From Saccharospirillum sp040881935 (GTDB lineage Bacteria > Pseudomonadota > Gammaproteobacteria > Pseudomonadales > Natronospirillaceae): 64,000 nucleotides of DNA. The notes under the pieces are model-generated. The model worked only from the letters and a program-made list of their open reading frames with translations. It was not told the DNA's origin and made no database searches. Position numbers and translations under genes: made by a program. Where the stretch lies: positions 83,583 to 147,582 of the forward strand of contig NZ_JBBECH010000017.1 of assembly GCF_040881935.1 (NCBI RefSeq). The letters run 5' to 3'. Shown in pieces: positions 42,006 through 51,535 of this stretch. The stretch's first letter is position 1. Each line of letters starts with the position of its first letter.

Positions 42006-42900
42006 AACAGTAGCGGCCCCTGTCAGCCACCGTGCCTGGCAAGACTATTACGAGATGACCAAACCCAAGGTGGTCATGTTGATGCTGATCACCGCCTGGG
42101 TGGGTATGGCGCTGGCGCCACAGCAGGGTATGGCGAGCTTGGCCAACTGGGTATTTGGCACCCTGGGTATTGCTGCCCTGGCCGCAGCCGGTGCCGCCTT
42201 TAACCATCTGGTCGATCATAAGATTGATCAATTGATGGCCCGCACGCATCGTCGGCCGGTAGCGACCGGTCGGGTCAGCCAGCGCAATGGGCTGATCTTC
42301 GCGTTCAGCCTGACGCTGCTCGGTTTTGCCGTATTGATGGTCTTTGTCAATGCCCTGACTGCCTGGCTGACCCTGGCGTCCATGGTTGGTTACGCGGTGA
42401 TCTACACCGGCTTCCTGAAGCGGGCAACACCGCAAAACATTGTCATCGGCGGGCTCGCCGGTGCCATGCCACCGCTGCTCGGCTGGACCGCTATTTCCGG
42501 TAGTATCGGCGCCCTGCCGCTGTTGCTGGTGCTGATCATCTTTGCCTGGACGCCGCCGCATTTCTGGGCCCTGGCGATTCATCGCATCAAGGATTATCAG
42601 AACGCCGATATTCCGATGATGCCAGTCACTCATGGCATCCAGTACACCAAAATACATGTCTGGCTCTACAGCTGGCTGCTGCTGGCGATCAGCCTGCTGC
42701 CCTTCGCTACGCTCAATATGGGCCCGGTGTATGCCGTCTGCGCGTTGGCGCTGGGGTTGCGGTATTTGCAATGGAACTGGTGGTTGTTGATGGATCGTAA
42801 AGTTGATGCGGCCTGGGGCTCGTTCAAGTTCTCGATCACGTATTTGCTGCTATTATTTGTCGCCCTACTGCTGGACCATTCGATCAGGACCTTTCTATGA
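41998..42900 (+). CDS. ctaB: Protohaem IX farnesyltransferase (haem O synthase)
   Basis: A 300-residue UbiA-family prenyltransferase with nine helices that attaches farnesyl to haem B. The two Asp-rich motifs are NHLVDHKIDQLMARTHRRPV and HRIKDYQNADIPMMP, and TKPKVVMLMLITAWVGM is the family opening. It overlaps ctaA and its stop overlaps the sco start by four bases. Confidence 0.96.
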   Translation: MSKTVAAPVSHRAWQDYYEMTKPKVVMLMLITAWVGMALAPQQGMASLANWVFGTLGIAALAAAGAAFNHLVDHKIDQLMARTHRRPVATGRVSQRNGLIFAFSLTLLGFAVLMVFVNALTAWLTLASMVGYAVIYTGFLKRATPQNIVIGGLAGAMPPLLGWTAISGSIGALPLLLVLIIFAWTPPHFWALAIHRIKDYQNADIPMMPVTHGIQYTKIHVWLYSWLLLAISLLPFATLNMGPVYAVCALALGLRYLQWNWWLLMDRKVDAAWGSFKFSITYLLLLFVALLLDHSIRTFL

Positions 42901-43556
42901 CCACCGAGACCCTGCCTGCACCGCCCAAACGCCGTATTATCTGGACTGTTCTAGTGTTGTTTGGCCTGGTCGCTGTGGTGTTTGCCGGTTCGATCTACCG
43001 CACGCTGAACGCATCGCCCGACTTGCAGGCAGAGCTGGAACAGCGCGATACCCTGTATTTTGACACCGTGCGTGACGTTCCGGTCGTTGAGCTGGTCTCA
43101 CACCAGGGTGAGACGTTCTCAACCAGTGGTTTTGATGACCAGTGGCATGTGATCAATTTCGGCTATACCTTCTGCCCCGATATCTGCCCGACCAACATGA
43201 CCGATATGGCCCAGGCCTACCGGACACTGACCGAGCAAGGTCTTGCTGACCAGGTACGGATGTGGATGGTGACCGTCGATCCCGCCCGCGATACACCGGA
43301 AGTACTGGCCGACTATGTACCCTTCTTCCACCCCGAGTTCACTGGCCTGACCGGCGACGTCGCCGACTTGCAAACTCTGGCGCAACAACTGAATACCTTG
43401 TTTTACCCCGAGGGTGAAGGCGAGGTCTATACCGTTGCCCACAGCGACAACATTGCCATCATTAACCCGCAAGGTGAGTACCGGGCGTTGCTGCGACCAC
43501 CGCACAGCCCCCGCCAGATAGCGGAAGTCATGGCGTTGCTGGTCGAATACGACTAA
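42897..43556 (+). CDS. SCO1/SenC family copper chaperone
   Basis: A 219-residue thioredoxin-fold protein, anchored by an N-terminal helix (RRIIWTVLVLFGLVAVVFAGSIY), that helps deliver copper to the CuA site of subunit II. Copper ligands are the CxxxC of TFCPDICPTNM and the His of VAHSDN. INFGYTFCPD and VDPARDTPEVL are the expected neighbours. It ends the cytochrome oxidase cluster; the following gene converges with a four-base overlap. Confidence 0.92.
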   Translation: MTTETLPAPPKRRIIWTVLVLFGLVAVVFAGSIYRTLNASPDLQAELEQRDTLYFDTVRDVPVVELVSHQGETFSTSGFDDQWHVINFGYTFCPDICPTNMTDMAQAYRTLTEQGLADQVRMWMVTVDPARDTPEVLADYVPFFHPEFTGLTGDVADLQTLAQQLNTLFYPEGEGEVYTVAHSDNIAIINPQGEYRALLRPPHSPRQIAEVMALLVEYD

Positions 43557-44440
43557 TTCAAGCGCTCCCGCACCTGATCCATTGCTTCACACAAAGCCGT
43601 TGCCCCTTTAATCAGACCGGGTACCGGCCGGTGCAAAGTGTCCGGGTCCGTTGCTATCAGGGCATCATTGACGACGGCCTGTAATTGCGGCCACTGGTGC
43701 CAGCGCGAGGCTTCGCCCGCATCCGACGGGCCGGTGACGATGACCTCCGGGTTCTTGCCGATCACCGCCTCCAGGCTAACCTGGGGTGATGGAGCCAGCA
43801 GATCTGCAAACACATTGACCCCACCGCAGACTTCGATGACCTTGCTGATGAATGTCTCTCCATTCAGGGTAATCAGCGGGTCGTGCCACACCTGGTAGAA
43901 CACCTGTAACGGACGCTTGCCGCCAAAACGTTCCACTAATCGCGCTATATCGGCGGTAAAGGCATCCGCGACTCGGTTAGCTGAATGCTGGCGGCCGGTG
44001 AGCTCTCCAAACTGGCGCAGGGTGCGGTCTATATCGGCAAATGTCTGCGGATCGGAGGTGAACACCGGGTAGCCCAGTGCCTGCAGCCGGTTTATCTGTG
44101 CCAGGTTGGCACCACTGGTAAAGGCGATCAGCAGGTCGGGTTCCAGCGCCAGAATGGCCTCGGTATTGAGAGCGTTGTAATCGCCCACCCGGGGGAGAGC
44201 CTGGGCCGCTTCCGGGTAATCAGCAAAGGTGACGGTGGCCAGTATCAGGTCGCCAGCCCCTATCTCGAATAATAATTCGGTGGCGTGGGGTACCAGACTG
44301 ACGATGCGCTGAGCTGGCCGGTCCAGTACCAGTAACTCACCGGCGTCGTCGATGACACGGATATCGGCCCAGAGCCAGGGCACACACAGCAGAGTAATAA
44401 GGCCGGTTGTTATCGGTTTTATGTAAGACAGTGGTTTCAT
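43553..44440 (-). CDS. Periplasmic cobalamin-binding protein, BtuF-like
   Basis: A 295-residue ABC-transporter substrate-binding protein with a signal peptide (about 1-26, ending LWA). It has the helical-backbone fold of BtuF/FepB, with RIVSLVPHATELLFEIGAGD, VGDYNALNTEAILALEPDLLI and NPEVIVTGP. A cobalamin riboswitch in its leader supports vitamin B12 over iron siderophores as the ligand. No permease or ATPase gene is beside it, so the rest of the transporter is elsewhere or distant. Confidence 0.85.
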   Translation of the reverse strand: MKPLSYIKPITTGLITLLCVPWLWADIRVIDDAGELLVLDRPAQRIVSLVPHATELLFEIGAGDLILATVTFADYPEAAQALPRVGDYNALNTEAILALEPDLLIAFTSGANLAQINRLQALGYPVFTSDPQTFADIDRTLRQFGELTGRQHSANRVADAFTADIARLVERFGGKRPLQVFYQVWHDPLITLNGETFISKVIEVCGGVNVFADLLAPSPQVSLEAVIGKNPEVIVTGPSDAGEASRWHQWPQLQAVVNDALIATDPDTLHRPVPGLIKGATALCEAMDQVRERLN

Positions 44441-44449
44441 TAAAGGCAG

Positions 44450-44700
44450 GTCTCCCTAACGCGAGGATGATGGGCATGCCGGCCTGACATCACCGGAACG
44501 TCCTGTCCTGGACGGGCATTCGGGCTTTGGCGACACCACTCACTTGCTATCGAAGCGGGTGCTTGGTTCGCCTTACCGTTGCGCGACAGCTCCGGATTTT
44601 CACCGGATTCCCCCGTAGTACACGTCGTAGAAACTGAACCGCCCGGTTTGGGGCAGGCTCAGCGACGTCCAGGTGCAGCGATAGTAGGGGATGACGCTGC
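44450..44700 (-). promoter_or_regulatory. Cobalamin (AdoCbl) riboswitch
   Basis: The minus strand upstream of the BtuF-like gene holds the conserved core GGTGAAAATCCGGAGCTGTC-like sequence followed by GCGCAACGGTAAGG (about 44620-44570), matching the B12-box of cobalamin riboswitches (GCYRC...CGCAACTGT). Further on, TTAGGGAGACCTGCC lies ten bases before the ATG, and matches the switch's 3' end. The short distance to the start suggests control of translation initiation. The 5' boundary is approximate. Confidence 0.85.
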
Positions 44701-44855
44701 GCTTCACAATAACGGGAAGCCGGGTACTGTGCAGCCTGGTGCGGCTGTGTCATCATTAACTGTCCGTTTTTTAGCCACGATGCTGCTGATGGACCGACAA
44801 GTTCACATTGGCGTTGTCGGCGCAAACAATAATAAGCCCGTGAAGAGGATACTGA

Positions 44856-45827
44856 ATGCTGCCGCTCTACCCTGAAATTCGCCCCTATAACGAGAGCTAT
44901 CTGGCGGTAGGCGCTGGTCACCAACTCTACTTCGAAGAGTCTGGTACCGCCGAGGGTCTACCGGTTGTGGTGATTCACGGCGGTCCCGGAGCCGGGTGTT
45001 CCGATCAGATGCGGCGCTTTTTCGACCCCGAACATTATCGCATCATCCTCTACGATCAGCGCGGCGCCGGTCGTTCCGAACCTCATGCCGATACCGACCA
45101 CAATACCTCGGCCGATCTGGTCGGGGACCTGGAGCAATTGCGCCAGCACCTGAAGGTTGATCGCTGGCTTTTGTTCGGCGGCAGTTGGGGCAGCACCCTG
45201 GCGTTACTCTATGCCGAAGCCCACCCACGGCGGGTGTCAGCGATGATTCTGCGCGGCATTTTCCTGGGCCGCCAGCAGGATCTCGACTGGCTTTACCAGA
45301 GCGGAGCCGGACGATATTTTCCAGAAGAATGGGAGCGTTTTCTCGAGCCCGTCGAAGACGCGACCGGCACCGATCTGATTGAGACGTATCATCAACTTTT
45401 GCACGGTAGCAACGACCTCGCCCGGGTAGGCGCCGCCAAAGCCTGGGCACGCTGGGAAGCCGTCAATGCGTCGTTGCGACCGAGCAGTCAGTCGCTCGAC
45501 TATTTCACTCAAACGCATGTGGCACTCAGCCTGGCACGCATTTCGGCGCACTACTTCCGCAACCACTGTTTCCTGGCCGAGAACCAGATTCTGGCGCAGG
45601 CGTCGGTGCTTTCCGGGATACCCGGAACCATTGTTCATGGCCGCTACGACATGATCTGTCCCCCGGAACAAGCCTGGGCACTGTCGAAGCACTGGCCGGA
45701 TGCGGAACTCGATTTTATTCGGGAAGGCGGTCATTCCGCCTTTGATCCGGCCAATGTCGACGCCCTGATCCGTGCAACGGAGCGATGGAGCCGCTATCTG
45801 CGGCAGGATCCCGGGCGGGCGGAATAG
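44856..45827 (+). CDS. pip: Proline iminopeptidase
   Basis: A 323-residue cytosolic alpha/beta hydrolase that removes N-terminal proline. GGPGAGCSDQMRRFFDP (oxyanion region), YDQRGAGRSEPHA, nucleophile elbow GGSWGSTLALLYAEAHP and the His of EGGHSAFDP are diagnostic. It starts directly divergent from the riboswitch-controlled gene, whose leader ends about 150 bp upstream of it. Length matches family members of about 315-330. Confidence 0.94.
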   Translation: MLPLYPEIRPYNESYLAVGAGHQLYFEESGTAEGLPVVVIHGGPGAGCSDQMRRFFDPEHYRIILYDQRGAGRSEPHADTDHNTSADLVGDLEQLRQHLKVDRWLLFGGSWGSTLALLYAEAHPRRVSAMILRGIFLGRQQDLDWLYQSGAGRYFPEEWERFLEPVEDATGTDLIETYHQLLHGSNDLARVGAAKAWARWEAVNASLRPSSQSLDYFTQTHVALSLARISAHYFRNHCFLAENQILAQASVLSGIPGTIVHGRYDMICPPEQAWALSKHWPDAELDFIREGGHSAFDPANVDALIRATERWSRYLRQDPGRAE

Positions 45828-45910
45828 GACAGGACCATAGCTTTTTTGACGAACCCTGGCTGTTTAGCGGCCGGACCTCTGGTCACTCCCCCTATTTGGA
45901 CTAATTTCCC

Positions 45911-46348
45911 ATGAAAGCACTCATTCAGCGCGTCACCCAAGCGCAAGTTACGGTCGACACTGTCGTCATAGGAGCGATTGACCAGGGACTTTTGGTGCTG
46001 GTGGGTGTCGATCCGGGTGATGCTGCACCGAATATCGAAAAAATGGCCCACCGTTTACTTAACTACAGGGTGTTTGCTGATGCCGACGGGCGGATGAACC
46101 TGAACGTCCGCCAGGTAATGGGTGGCGTGTTACTGGTGCCGCAATTTACACTTTCGGCGGATACCCGCAAAGGTCTGCGCCCGAGTTTCACCTCGGCCGC
46201 CAGCCCGGAACAGGGTTTAAGCGTCTTTACGGCTCTAGTCGACACAATAAAACAACAATACGAAGGGGTAGAAACCGGTCAATTCGGTGCCGATATGCAA
46301 GTGAGCCTGACCAACGACGGCCCGGTTACCTTCCTGCTGGAGAACTAA
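45911..46348 (+). CDS. dtd: D-aminoacyl-tRNA deacylase
   Basis: A 145-residue enzyme that hydrolyses D-aminoacyl-tRNA to keep D-amino acids out of protein. The start MKALIQRVTQAQVTVD, the cross-dimer active-site loop LVPQFTLSADTRKGLRPSF and the C-terminal Gly-cisPro motif NDGPVTFLLE are all there. It is dimeric and cytosolic. The pip-dtd pair is common in gammaproteobacteria. Confidence 0.96.
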   Translation: MKALIQRVTQAQVTVDTVVIGAIDQGLLVLVGVDPGDAAPNIEKMAHRLLNYRVFADADGRMNLNVRQVMGGVLLVPQFTLSADTRKGLRPSFTSAASPEQGLSVFTALVDTIKQQYEGVETGQFGADMQVSLTNDGPVTFLLEN

Positions 46349-46445
46349 TTGGGCTCGCTTTCCGCTATGAGGGGGCGCAAACGACACTCCTGCAATCGCT
46401 TGTTGGCACAGAGGTCTTTACAATGGTTGACCTTCGGACACGACA

Positions 46446-48626
46446 ATGACCGCTCCTATGAAAGAGGTTGGCAATGTGACAGCGGGTCAGTACGTCGCTT
46501 TTGACAAGTGCCTGGAACAAGCCTGGCAGGCCATGCTGTCGGATACAGACAAAGCGTTCAAACTGCTAGATCATGCCCGAACACTGGTCGATTCCAGTGT
46601 GCGGAGAGAGTGCCAGCTTTTCTTCCACGAAGGCTGGGCCTATATTTTTCAAGGTGATCATCTTCAGGCCCTTAAACAGCTCACTGAATCGCTGGCACTG
46701 GCTGAGCAAATAAAAGATCCTGAGGAGTTCTGGCGCATCCATAACGGCATGGGTATGGCCTACCAGGGCATGGGGCAATACGGCGAGGCACTGCACCACT
46801 ACCGTCAGTCTTTGGCGATCTCCCAATCTGTTGTCAACATAAATGGCATTTTCGCCTCTCAGTTGAATTTAGCCGCTCTCCATTACGAAATCGATGACCT
46901 GGTCAGTGTTGAAGAGCTGCTAAACCAGATGTTGGGGCTCGATTCGGCTGCGATAACCGCTGAAAACCTGGGTGAGGCAGCATTGCTGCAGGCTCATTTG
47001 CACAGCCGTCGAAGCCGGTTTCAGGATGCCCTGCTGGGCTGTCGAGCCGCCCTGGAATACGCGCGGCAACTGAACTTCGGCCATCTGGAAATCCAGGCGC
47101 TGATCGCGGTTGCGAGGTGTCAGCGTTTGCAGAACCGCCTGGTCGAGGCGGAAACCACCCTGCTGGTCACCATCGATCACCCGGAATTCGATAAAGAGGG
47201 CGTGACCGGGCTTTACGCCTACATCGAATTGGCCAAAGTGCTGGCCTCCACCGGCCATTTTTCGCGGGCGGTGCGCACCTTGCGACAGGGCCTGCGGCGA
47301 GAGGCACTCCCCGAGTTCAGCCTGATTCAGCAACGCGCCCTGGAAACCCTGGCGGTCTGTCTGGAGCGCGCTAAAAAATATCGTGCCGCCCATATTGTCC
47401 TGCGCCTGACGCTGGATCTTGAACGTAAGCTGCAACAACGCGATGTTCGCCGGCAAATCGAACTGCGCCAGTATGAAGCCAAGATGGAAGACGAGCGGCT
47501 TGCCCGGCAACTTGCCCAGCACGAAAACCGTCAACTCAAGGCCGCCCAGTCCCGGTTGCAACTGATCAACGAACTGGCACGCCAGTTGGCGTCGTCATTG
47601 CGCATCGAAGACATTGGCCAGAAACTATATGACATCGTGAAGGAGCGGCTCGATGTGCACTTTGTGTCCCTGGCACTGAACCGACCTGACGTTGAAGCCA
47701 TTGAATACGTTATGGCGATTGACGATGGCACCCGCCTGCCCGGGTTTTCGATTCCCTATTCGTTCCAGCAAAGCCGCGCGGTGCAGGCCATCCGCTCGGG
47801 AACACCGCTGCTGATCAGCGGCGAAAACCAGCAGCTTCGTTCTCTCCGGGTGGGTGACAACCGGATGCTGCCGCTATCCCAGCTGTTTGTCCCGCTGATT
47901 CACAACCAGTCCGTTATCGGCATGGTATCGTTGCAAAGCTCTATAGCCGAACGTTTTGGCGACGATGAACTGGAGCTGCTGAGCTCCCTGGCCCCTTTTA
48001 TTGCCATAACGCTGAGTAATGCGTTGAGTCACCAGCAACTGTTTGAAGTCAACACCGCCCTGTCGCATGAGAAGACACAAATAGAAGCGGCCCAGCAACG
48101 CATAGAGTACATGGCGAATCACGATACGCTGACGGGTTTGCCCAACCGGCGTCTGTTGGTAGATTTTGTTGATGAGCGCATCGCTGTGGCCAACGAAACC
48201 GGACGCACCTTCTATCTGGTCTACATCGATCTGGACGGCTTCAAGCCGGTGAACGATCGCCACGGTCACCGCGTCGGCGATTCCGTGCTGACTACGCTCG
48301 CCAACCGGCTGTCAGATGCGTTGCGCAAAGCCGACTTTGCCGCCCGGGTCGGTGGTGACGAGTTCGTTATCATCGTTGATGATTTCGATAATGAACCGGC
48401 CATTCATGCCTTTATCAGCCGGATGTTGTCAGTAATTGAAAAGCCGGTTATCTCGGAAAACGAGGAGGTTACGGTCTCGGCCAGTATTGGCGTGGCTCGC
48501 TACGGAACTCACGGGCGTGATTTGGATACTCTGATGCACCATGCCGACCAGGCCATGTACGGCATCAAGCGATCCGGTAAGGGCGGCATCGCCTATGCCG
48601 AATTGCATCCGCGACTGCTGTTCTGA
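46446..48626 (+). CDS. Diguanylate cyclase with TPR and GAF input domains
   Basis: A 726-residue soluble signalling protein. Residues about 40-330 are TPR-like helical hairpins (FFHEGWAYIFQGDHLQALKQL, MGMAYQGMGQYGEALHHYRQSL), then a coiled coil to about 375, a GAF domain to about 535 and a GGDEF domain (about 555-720) with the intact active site RVGGDEFVIIVDDF. It makes cyclic di-GMP. There is no transmembrane segment. No EAL domain. No RxxD inhibitory site is obvious before GGDEF (KADFAARVGGDEF lacks RxxD), so product inhibition may be absent. The ligand of the GAF is unknown. Confidence 0.9.
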   Translation: MTAPMKEVGNVTAGQYVAFDKCLEQAWQAMLSDTDKAFKLLDHARTLVDSSVRRECQLFFHEGWAYIFQGDHLQALKQLTESLALAEQIKDPEEFWRIHNGMGMAYQGMGQYGEALHHYRQSLAISQSVVNINGIFASQLNLAALHYEIDDLVSVEELLNQMLGLDSAAITAENLGEAALLQAHLHSRRSRFQDALLGCRAALEYARQLNFGHLEIQALIAVARCQRLQNRLVEAETTLLVTIDHPEFDKEGVTGLYAYIELAKVLASTGHFSRAVRTLRQGLRREALPEFSLIQQRALETLAVCLERAKKYRAAHIVLRLTLDLERKLQQRDVRRQIELRQYEAKMEDERLARQLAQHENRQLKAAQSRLQLINELARQLASSLRIEDIGQKLYDIVKERLDVHFVSLALNRPDVEAIEYVMAIDDGTRLPGFSIPYSFQQSRAVQAIRSGTPLLISGENQQLRSLRVGDNRMLPLSQLFVPLIHNQSVIGMVSLQSSIAERFGDDELELLSSLAPFIAITLSNALSHQQLFEVNTALSHEKTQIEAAQQRIEYMANHDTLTGLPNRRLLVDFVDERIAVANETGRTFYLVYIDLDGFKPVNDRHGHRVGDSVLTTLANRLSDALRKADFAARVGGDEFVIIVDDFDNEPAIHAFISRMLSVIEKPVISENEEVTVSASIGVARYGTHGRDLDTLMHHADQAMYGIKRSGKGGIAYAELHPRLLF

Positions 48627-48638
48627 TGATCCGGCGTA

Positions 48639-48989
48639 TCAGCCGCCAGAGAAACTCATCATTTTCAAGGCCAGACTGGCAAACACCAGCAAACTCACCA
48701 GCCAACTCCAGAACACCAGTGTTTCCCAGCCATGCCGGGCACGCTGACGCAGACCCTTGGGCGGGTCTTTTTCCGGCCGGCTCAAGGCCAGAATAGCGCC
48801 CAGTAATACCAGCCCCAGTCCTGCCACGAATCCCGTAAACAGCTCGTCCCCGCTGAGTTTAGGCCGGGCGATGGCCCAGGCGATCATCGCCGGGAATACC
48901 AGAGCGCCCAGTATCATTAATGGCCAGGCCAGCCGACGCATCGGGTAGAGCCTGACCAGGGTGGCGTGTTGCAACGTCATCAGTTTCAT
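48639..48989 (-). CDS. Small uncharacterised membrane protein
   Basis: A 116-residue protein with three likely transmembrane helices (LMILGALVFPAMIAWAIA, FVAGLGLVLLGAILAL and TLVFWSWLVSLLVFASLALKMM), the middle loop carrying SRPEKDPPKGLRQRARHGWE. No family recognised. It converges with the cyclase gene and is separated from the downstream amidotransferase gene by 58 bp. Confidence 0.65.
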   Translation of the reverse strand: MKLMTLQHATLVRLYPMRRLAWPLMILGALVFPAMIAWAIARPKLSGDELFTGFVAGLGLVLLGAILALSRPEKDPPKGLRQRARHGWETLVFWSWLVSLLVFASLALKMMSFSGG

Positions 48990-49047
48990 TGGGTATTCGG
49001 TTCAATTGTTGACGGATGGCTAAAATGGTCTGGGTGCATCCTGCCTG

Positions 49048-49782
49048 TTAACGGTGGCTGCTGTCCAGGAAGTCCCGCATCCAGCGACCGATCCGTTCAC
49101 CCTGATGGTCCCCGGCCAAGCTGGCTTCTACGGCCTGCATCTGCTCGTCGGAAATATCGTTCTCGCGGTATTTCAGCAAGTCTTGTTGATAGTCTATGGT
49201 GAACTCCGGGTGGCCCTGAAAACAGAGTACCCGGCCAGGAATGTGATAGGCGGCGTAGCGACAAAAGTCGTTGGTTAACAGGGTTTCGGCACCGGGAGGC
49301 AAGGTCAGCACCTGATCGCGATGGCTGATTAACAGGGAAACCGGCTCGGGCTGGTCAACAAAACCTGGCAACGAGGCCAGGGCATCATCGTGAAAGTCAT
49401 AAGTCATGACCCCCAAGCCCCAGCCACGCTCGGCTCTGCCAGCTTTTCCACCCAGTGCGTGAGCCAGCAGCTGGTGACCAAAACAAATGCCGATGAGTGG
49501 CTTCCCGGCCTGATAAATGTCTTTACAAAAGGCCCGCAACCGAACAATCCAGTCATGTTCGGCAAAGGCATCGTGCTGGCTACCGGTGATCAGGTACGCA
49601 TCGTAATCGTCGATAGATTCCGGGTATATGCCGTCAATGACCGGGAAAACCCCAATATCTCCGCGAAACTCAACCCGATCCAACAAGGCAGTGAACATCT
49701 GTCCATAGCTGTGGTAAGTCGGTTTCAGGGCCGGTCTCAGCACATCGGTTTCCAGGATGGCCAGTTTCAGGGGTGTTGTCAT
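49048..49782 (-). CDS. Class I glutamine amidotransferase-like protein
   Basis: A 244-residue single-domain protein of the class I glutamine amidotransferase fold, like the stand-alone GMP-synthase-like proteins. The catalytic Cys is in LIGICFGHQLLAHALGG, and the His/Glu pair in CFQGHPEFTIDY. YLITGSQHDAFAEHDWI is the usual oxyanion stretch of the stand-alone group. It may release ammonia or act as a gamma-glutamyl hydrolase; partner and substrate are unknown. Confidence 0.85.
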   Translation of the reverse strand: MTTPLKLAILETDVLRPALKPTYHSYGQMFTALLDRVEFRGDIGVFPVIDGIYPESIDDYDAYLITGSQHDAFAEHDWIVRLRAFCKDIYQAGKPLIGICFGHQLLAHALGGKAGRAERGWGLGVMTYDFHDDALASLPGFVDQPEPVSLLISHRDQVLTLPPGAETLLTNDFCRYAAYHIPGRVLCFQGHPEFTIDYQQDLLKYRENDISDEQMQAVEASLAGDHQGERIGRWMRDFLDSSHR

Positions 49783-49924
49783 AAAGGTTGGGCATTCCGG
49801 ATAGTAGTCGCAAGGAAGTTTTAGATAGCAGCCTAAGGCTGAACCCAGGGTGGGCCATTATGGTTATAGCGAAGCGGATTTCAAGCGGCCCCGGGGCGGA
49901 GCCGCGTATCAGTGCAGAAAGGCT

Positions 49925-50602
49925 TTATTCAGCGACGATGGCTTCGAGGCTGATTTCGACCCGGCGATTGGATGCCCGGCCTGCCGCTGTGCTGTTGTCG
50001 GCAATGGGGCGCAGCTCGCCACTGCCTACAGCCGCAACGCGCTCGAAGGCGATGCCCTGGCTCAACAGAACTTCGGCCACGCTGGCGGCACGCCGTTCAG
50101 ACAGCGACTGGTTATAGTTCTCAGAGCCGGTGCTGTCGGTATGCCCCTCGATGGTGACCAGGGTATTTTCGTATTCCTGCACCACTCGGGCAACCGAACT
50201 CAGGGTGCCGATAAAGTCGGCACGCAGCTCGGAACTGTCGGTATCGAAGGTGATGTTGCCGGGCATAATCAGGTTAATCTCGCCCTCTTCGGTACGTTCA
50301 ACCTGAACACCGCTGTTCACCAGTTCCTCGCGCAGTTCGGCTTCCTGCCGATCCATGTACAGGCCCACACCGCCACCCGCTACACCACCGATACCGGCGC
50401 CGATCAGGGCACGCCGGGCGCGATCTTCCTTGGGTGCCGTTGCCGCACCCAGAACGGCGCCGATCAGGCCACCCGCGATGGCCCCTTTGGACGCACCGCT
50501 GACCTGGGATTCACCCGTGTAGGCATCCAGTGTTGTACAACCGGTTAGCACGGCGCCAGACAAGGCCAGGGGCAGAGCCAGTTTATACCAGGTATTCATC
50601 AT
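49925..50602 (-). CDS. OmpA-family lipoprotein, YiaD-like
   Basis: A 225-residue outer-membrane lipoprotein. The lipobox is LTGC (Cys near residue 22). Two Gly-rich segments (GAIAGGLIGAVLGAATAP and ALIGAGIGGVAGGGVGLYMD) form the glycine-zipper typical of YiaD. The OmpA C-terminal peptidoglycan-binding domain runs from ITFDTDSSELRADF to EGHTDSTGSENYNQSLSERRA and closes NRRVEISLE. It probably links outer membrane to cell wall. Either of two adjacent ATGs could start it. Confidence 0.9.
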   Translation of the reverse strand: MMNTWYKLALPLALSGAVLTGCTTLDAYTGESQVSGASKGAIAGGLIGAVLGAATAPKEDRARRALIGAGIGGVAGGGVGLYMDRQEAELREELVNSGVQVERTEEGEINLIMPGNITFDTDSSELRADFIGTLSSVARVVQEYENTLVTIEGHTDSTGSENYNQSLSERRAASVAEVLLSQGIAFERVAAVGSGELRPIADNSTAAGRASNRRVEISLEAIVAE

Positions 50603-50689
50603 AGATTCTCCGTTTCACAAACAGCAGGATCGATAACCTCGTGACACACAGGGTTACCGATAAAAAACATCTTGATAGGCTAATACGGA

Positions 50690-51220
50690 TCAGCGTTTAA
50701 AGCGATGACTGATCAGATCCAGTGGCAAGGCGGACGACTGCTTTGCTTCTTCCATCACAATATAGCTCTTGGATTCGCGCACATGTGGCAGTGCCAATAA
50801 CAGATCTCCAAGGTACTTGCGGTAACTGGGCAGATCCGTCAGCCGAATCTTGACCAGGTAATCCGATTGCCCCGAGACCAGATGGCACTCCTGTACATAA
50901 CTGAGCCCATCGACCGCTTTGCGAAACTCATCAAAGGCTTGGGTCGACTGGTTCGACAGGGTAATCTCGATAAATACCAGCAACCCCAGACCCAATGCCT
51001 CGGGTGACAGTATCGCCTGGTAACCCTGAATAAGACCTGACTGTTCCAGCCGTTTTACTCTGTCCATACAAGGCGTAGTCGATAACCCGACTGTCTGAGC
51101 CAGATCGACATAGGAGATGCGAGCGTTATCCTGCAGGGTTCGAAGGATCTTAAGATCGATTCGATCCAGCTTACGGTTCTTGCCAGAATCAGCAGCGGTA
51201 GGGCGGGCAGTGTCGGACAT
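50690..51220 (-). CDS. Lrp/AsnC family transcriptional regulator
   Basis: A 176-residue regulator of the leucine-responsive family. The helix-turn-helix (DRIDLKILRTLQDNARISYV, DLAQTVGLSTTPCMDRVKRLEQSG) is followed by a RAM ligand-binding domain (VFIEITLSNQSTQAFDEF, HLVSGQSDYLVKIRLTDL). The ATG at 51220 follows a weak SD; upstream open frame is ignored. A 25-residue N-terminal tail (SDTARPTAADSGKNRK) is longer than in E. coli Lrp. Target genes cannot be told from context. Confidence 0.9.
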   Translation of the reverse strand: MSDTARPTAADSGKNRKLDRIDLKILRTLQDNARISYVDLAQTVGLSTTPCMDRVKRLEQSGLIQGYQAILSPEALGLGLLVFIEITLSNQSTQAFDEFRKAVDGLSYVQECHLVSGQSDYLVKIRLTDLPSYRKYLGDLLLALPHVRESKSYIVMEEAKQSSALPLDLISHRFKR

Positions 51221-51305
51221 CGGTATTCCCCGGAAAGTTCCCTCAGCATACCTGAGCGCCCGGCGCAGAGGCAATCCGCTTGCCGGGCAGCGATTCAAGG
51301 CGTAG

Positions 51306-51334
51306 TTGACGCCACCTCTGCGACTTCGTACTAT
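51306..51334 (+). promoter_or_regulatory. Sigma70-type promoter for tRNA-Pro
   Basis: TTGACG (51306-51311) and TACTAT (51329-51334) are 17 bp apart, close to consensus. Transcription would start near 51341, giving a leader of about 70 bases before the mature tRNA at 51411. Confidence 0.55.
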
Positions 51335-51410
51335 TGCGCAGCTCGCATACCCACAGCGCCCATTCCCGTAAATGCCCTGTGAAATCAACGGTTTGCGACG
51401 CCGACCTTTT

Positions 51411-51487
51411 CGGAGAGTAGCTCAGCTTGGTAGAGCACTACGTTCGGGACGTAGGGGTCGCAGGTTCGAATCCTGTCTCTCCGACCA
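51411..51487 (+). tRNA. tRNA-Pro (anticodon CGG)
   Basis: A 77-nt cloverleaf with CCA encoded. Acceptor CGGAGAG pairs with CTCTCCG, the D loop has AGCTTGGTAGAGC, and the anticodon stem CTACG/CGTAG encloses loop TTCGGGA, giving CGG. The T loop is GTTCGAATC. It closely matches E. coli proK in the anticodon arm. Confidence 0.97.
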
Positions 51488-51535
51488 ACCATATTCCAGC
51501 GTTAAGTCCAGTAATACATCCAATCCAAAAACCAT

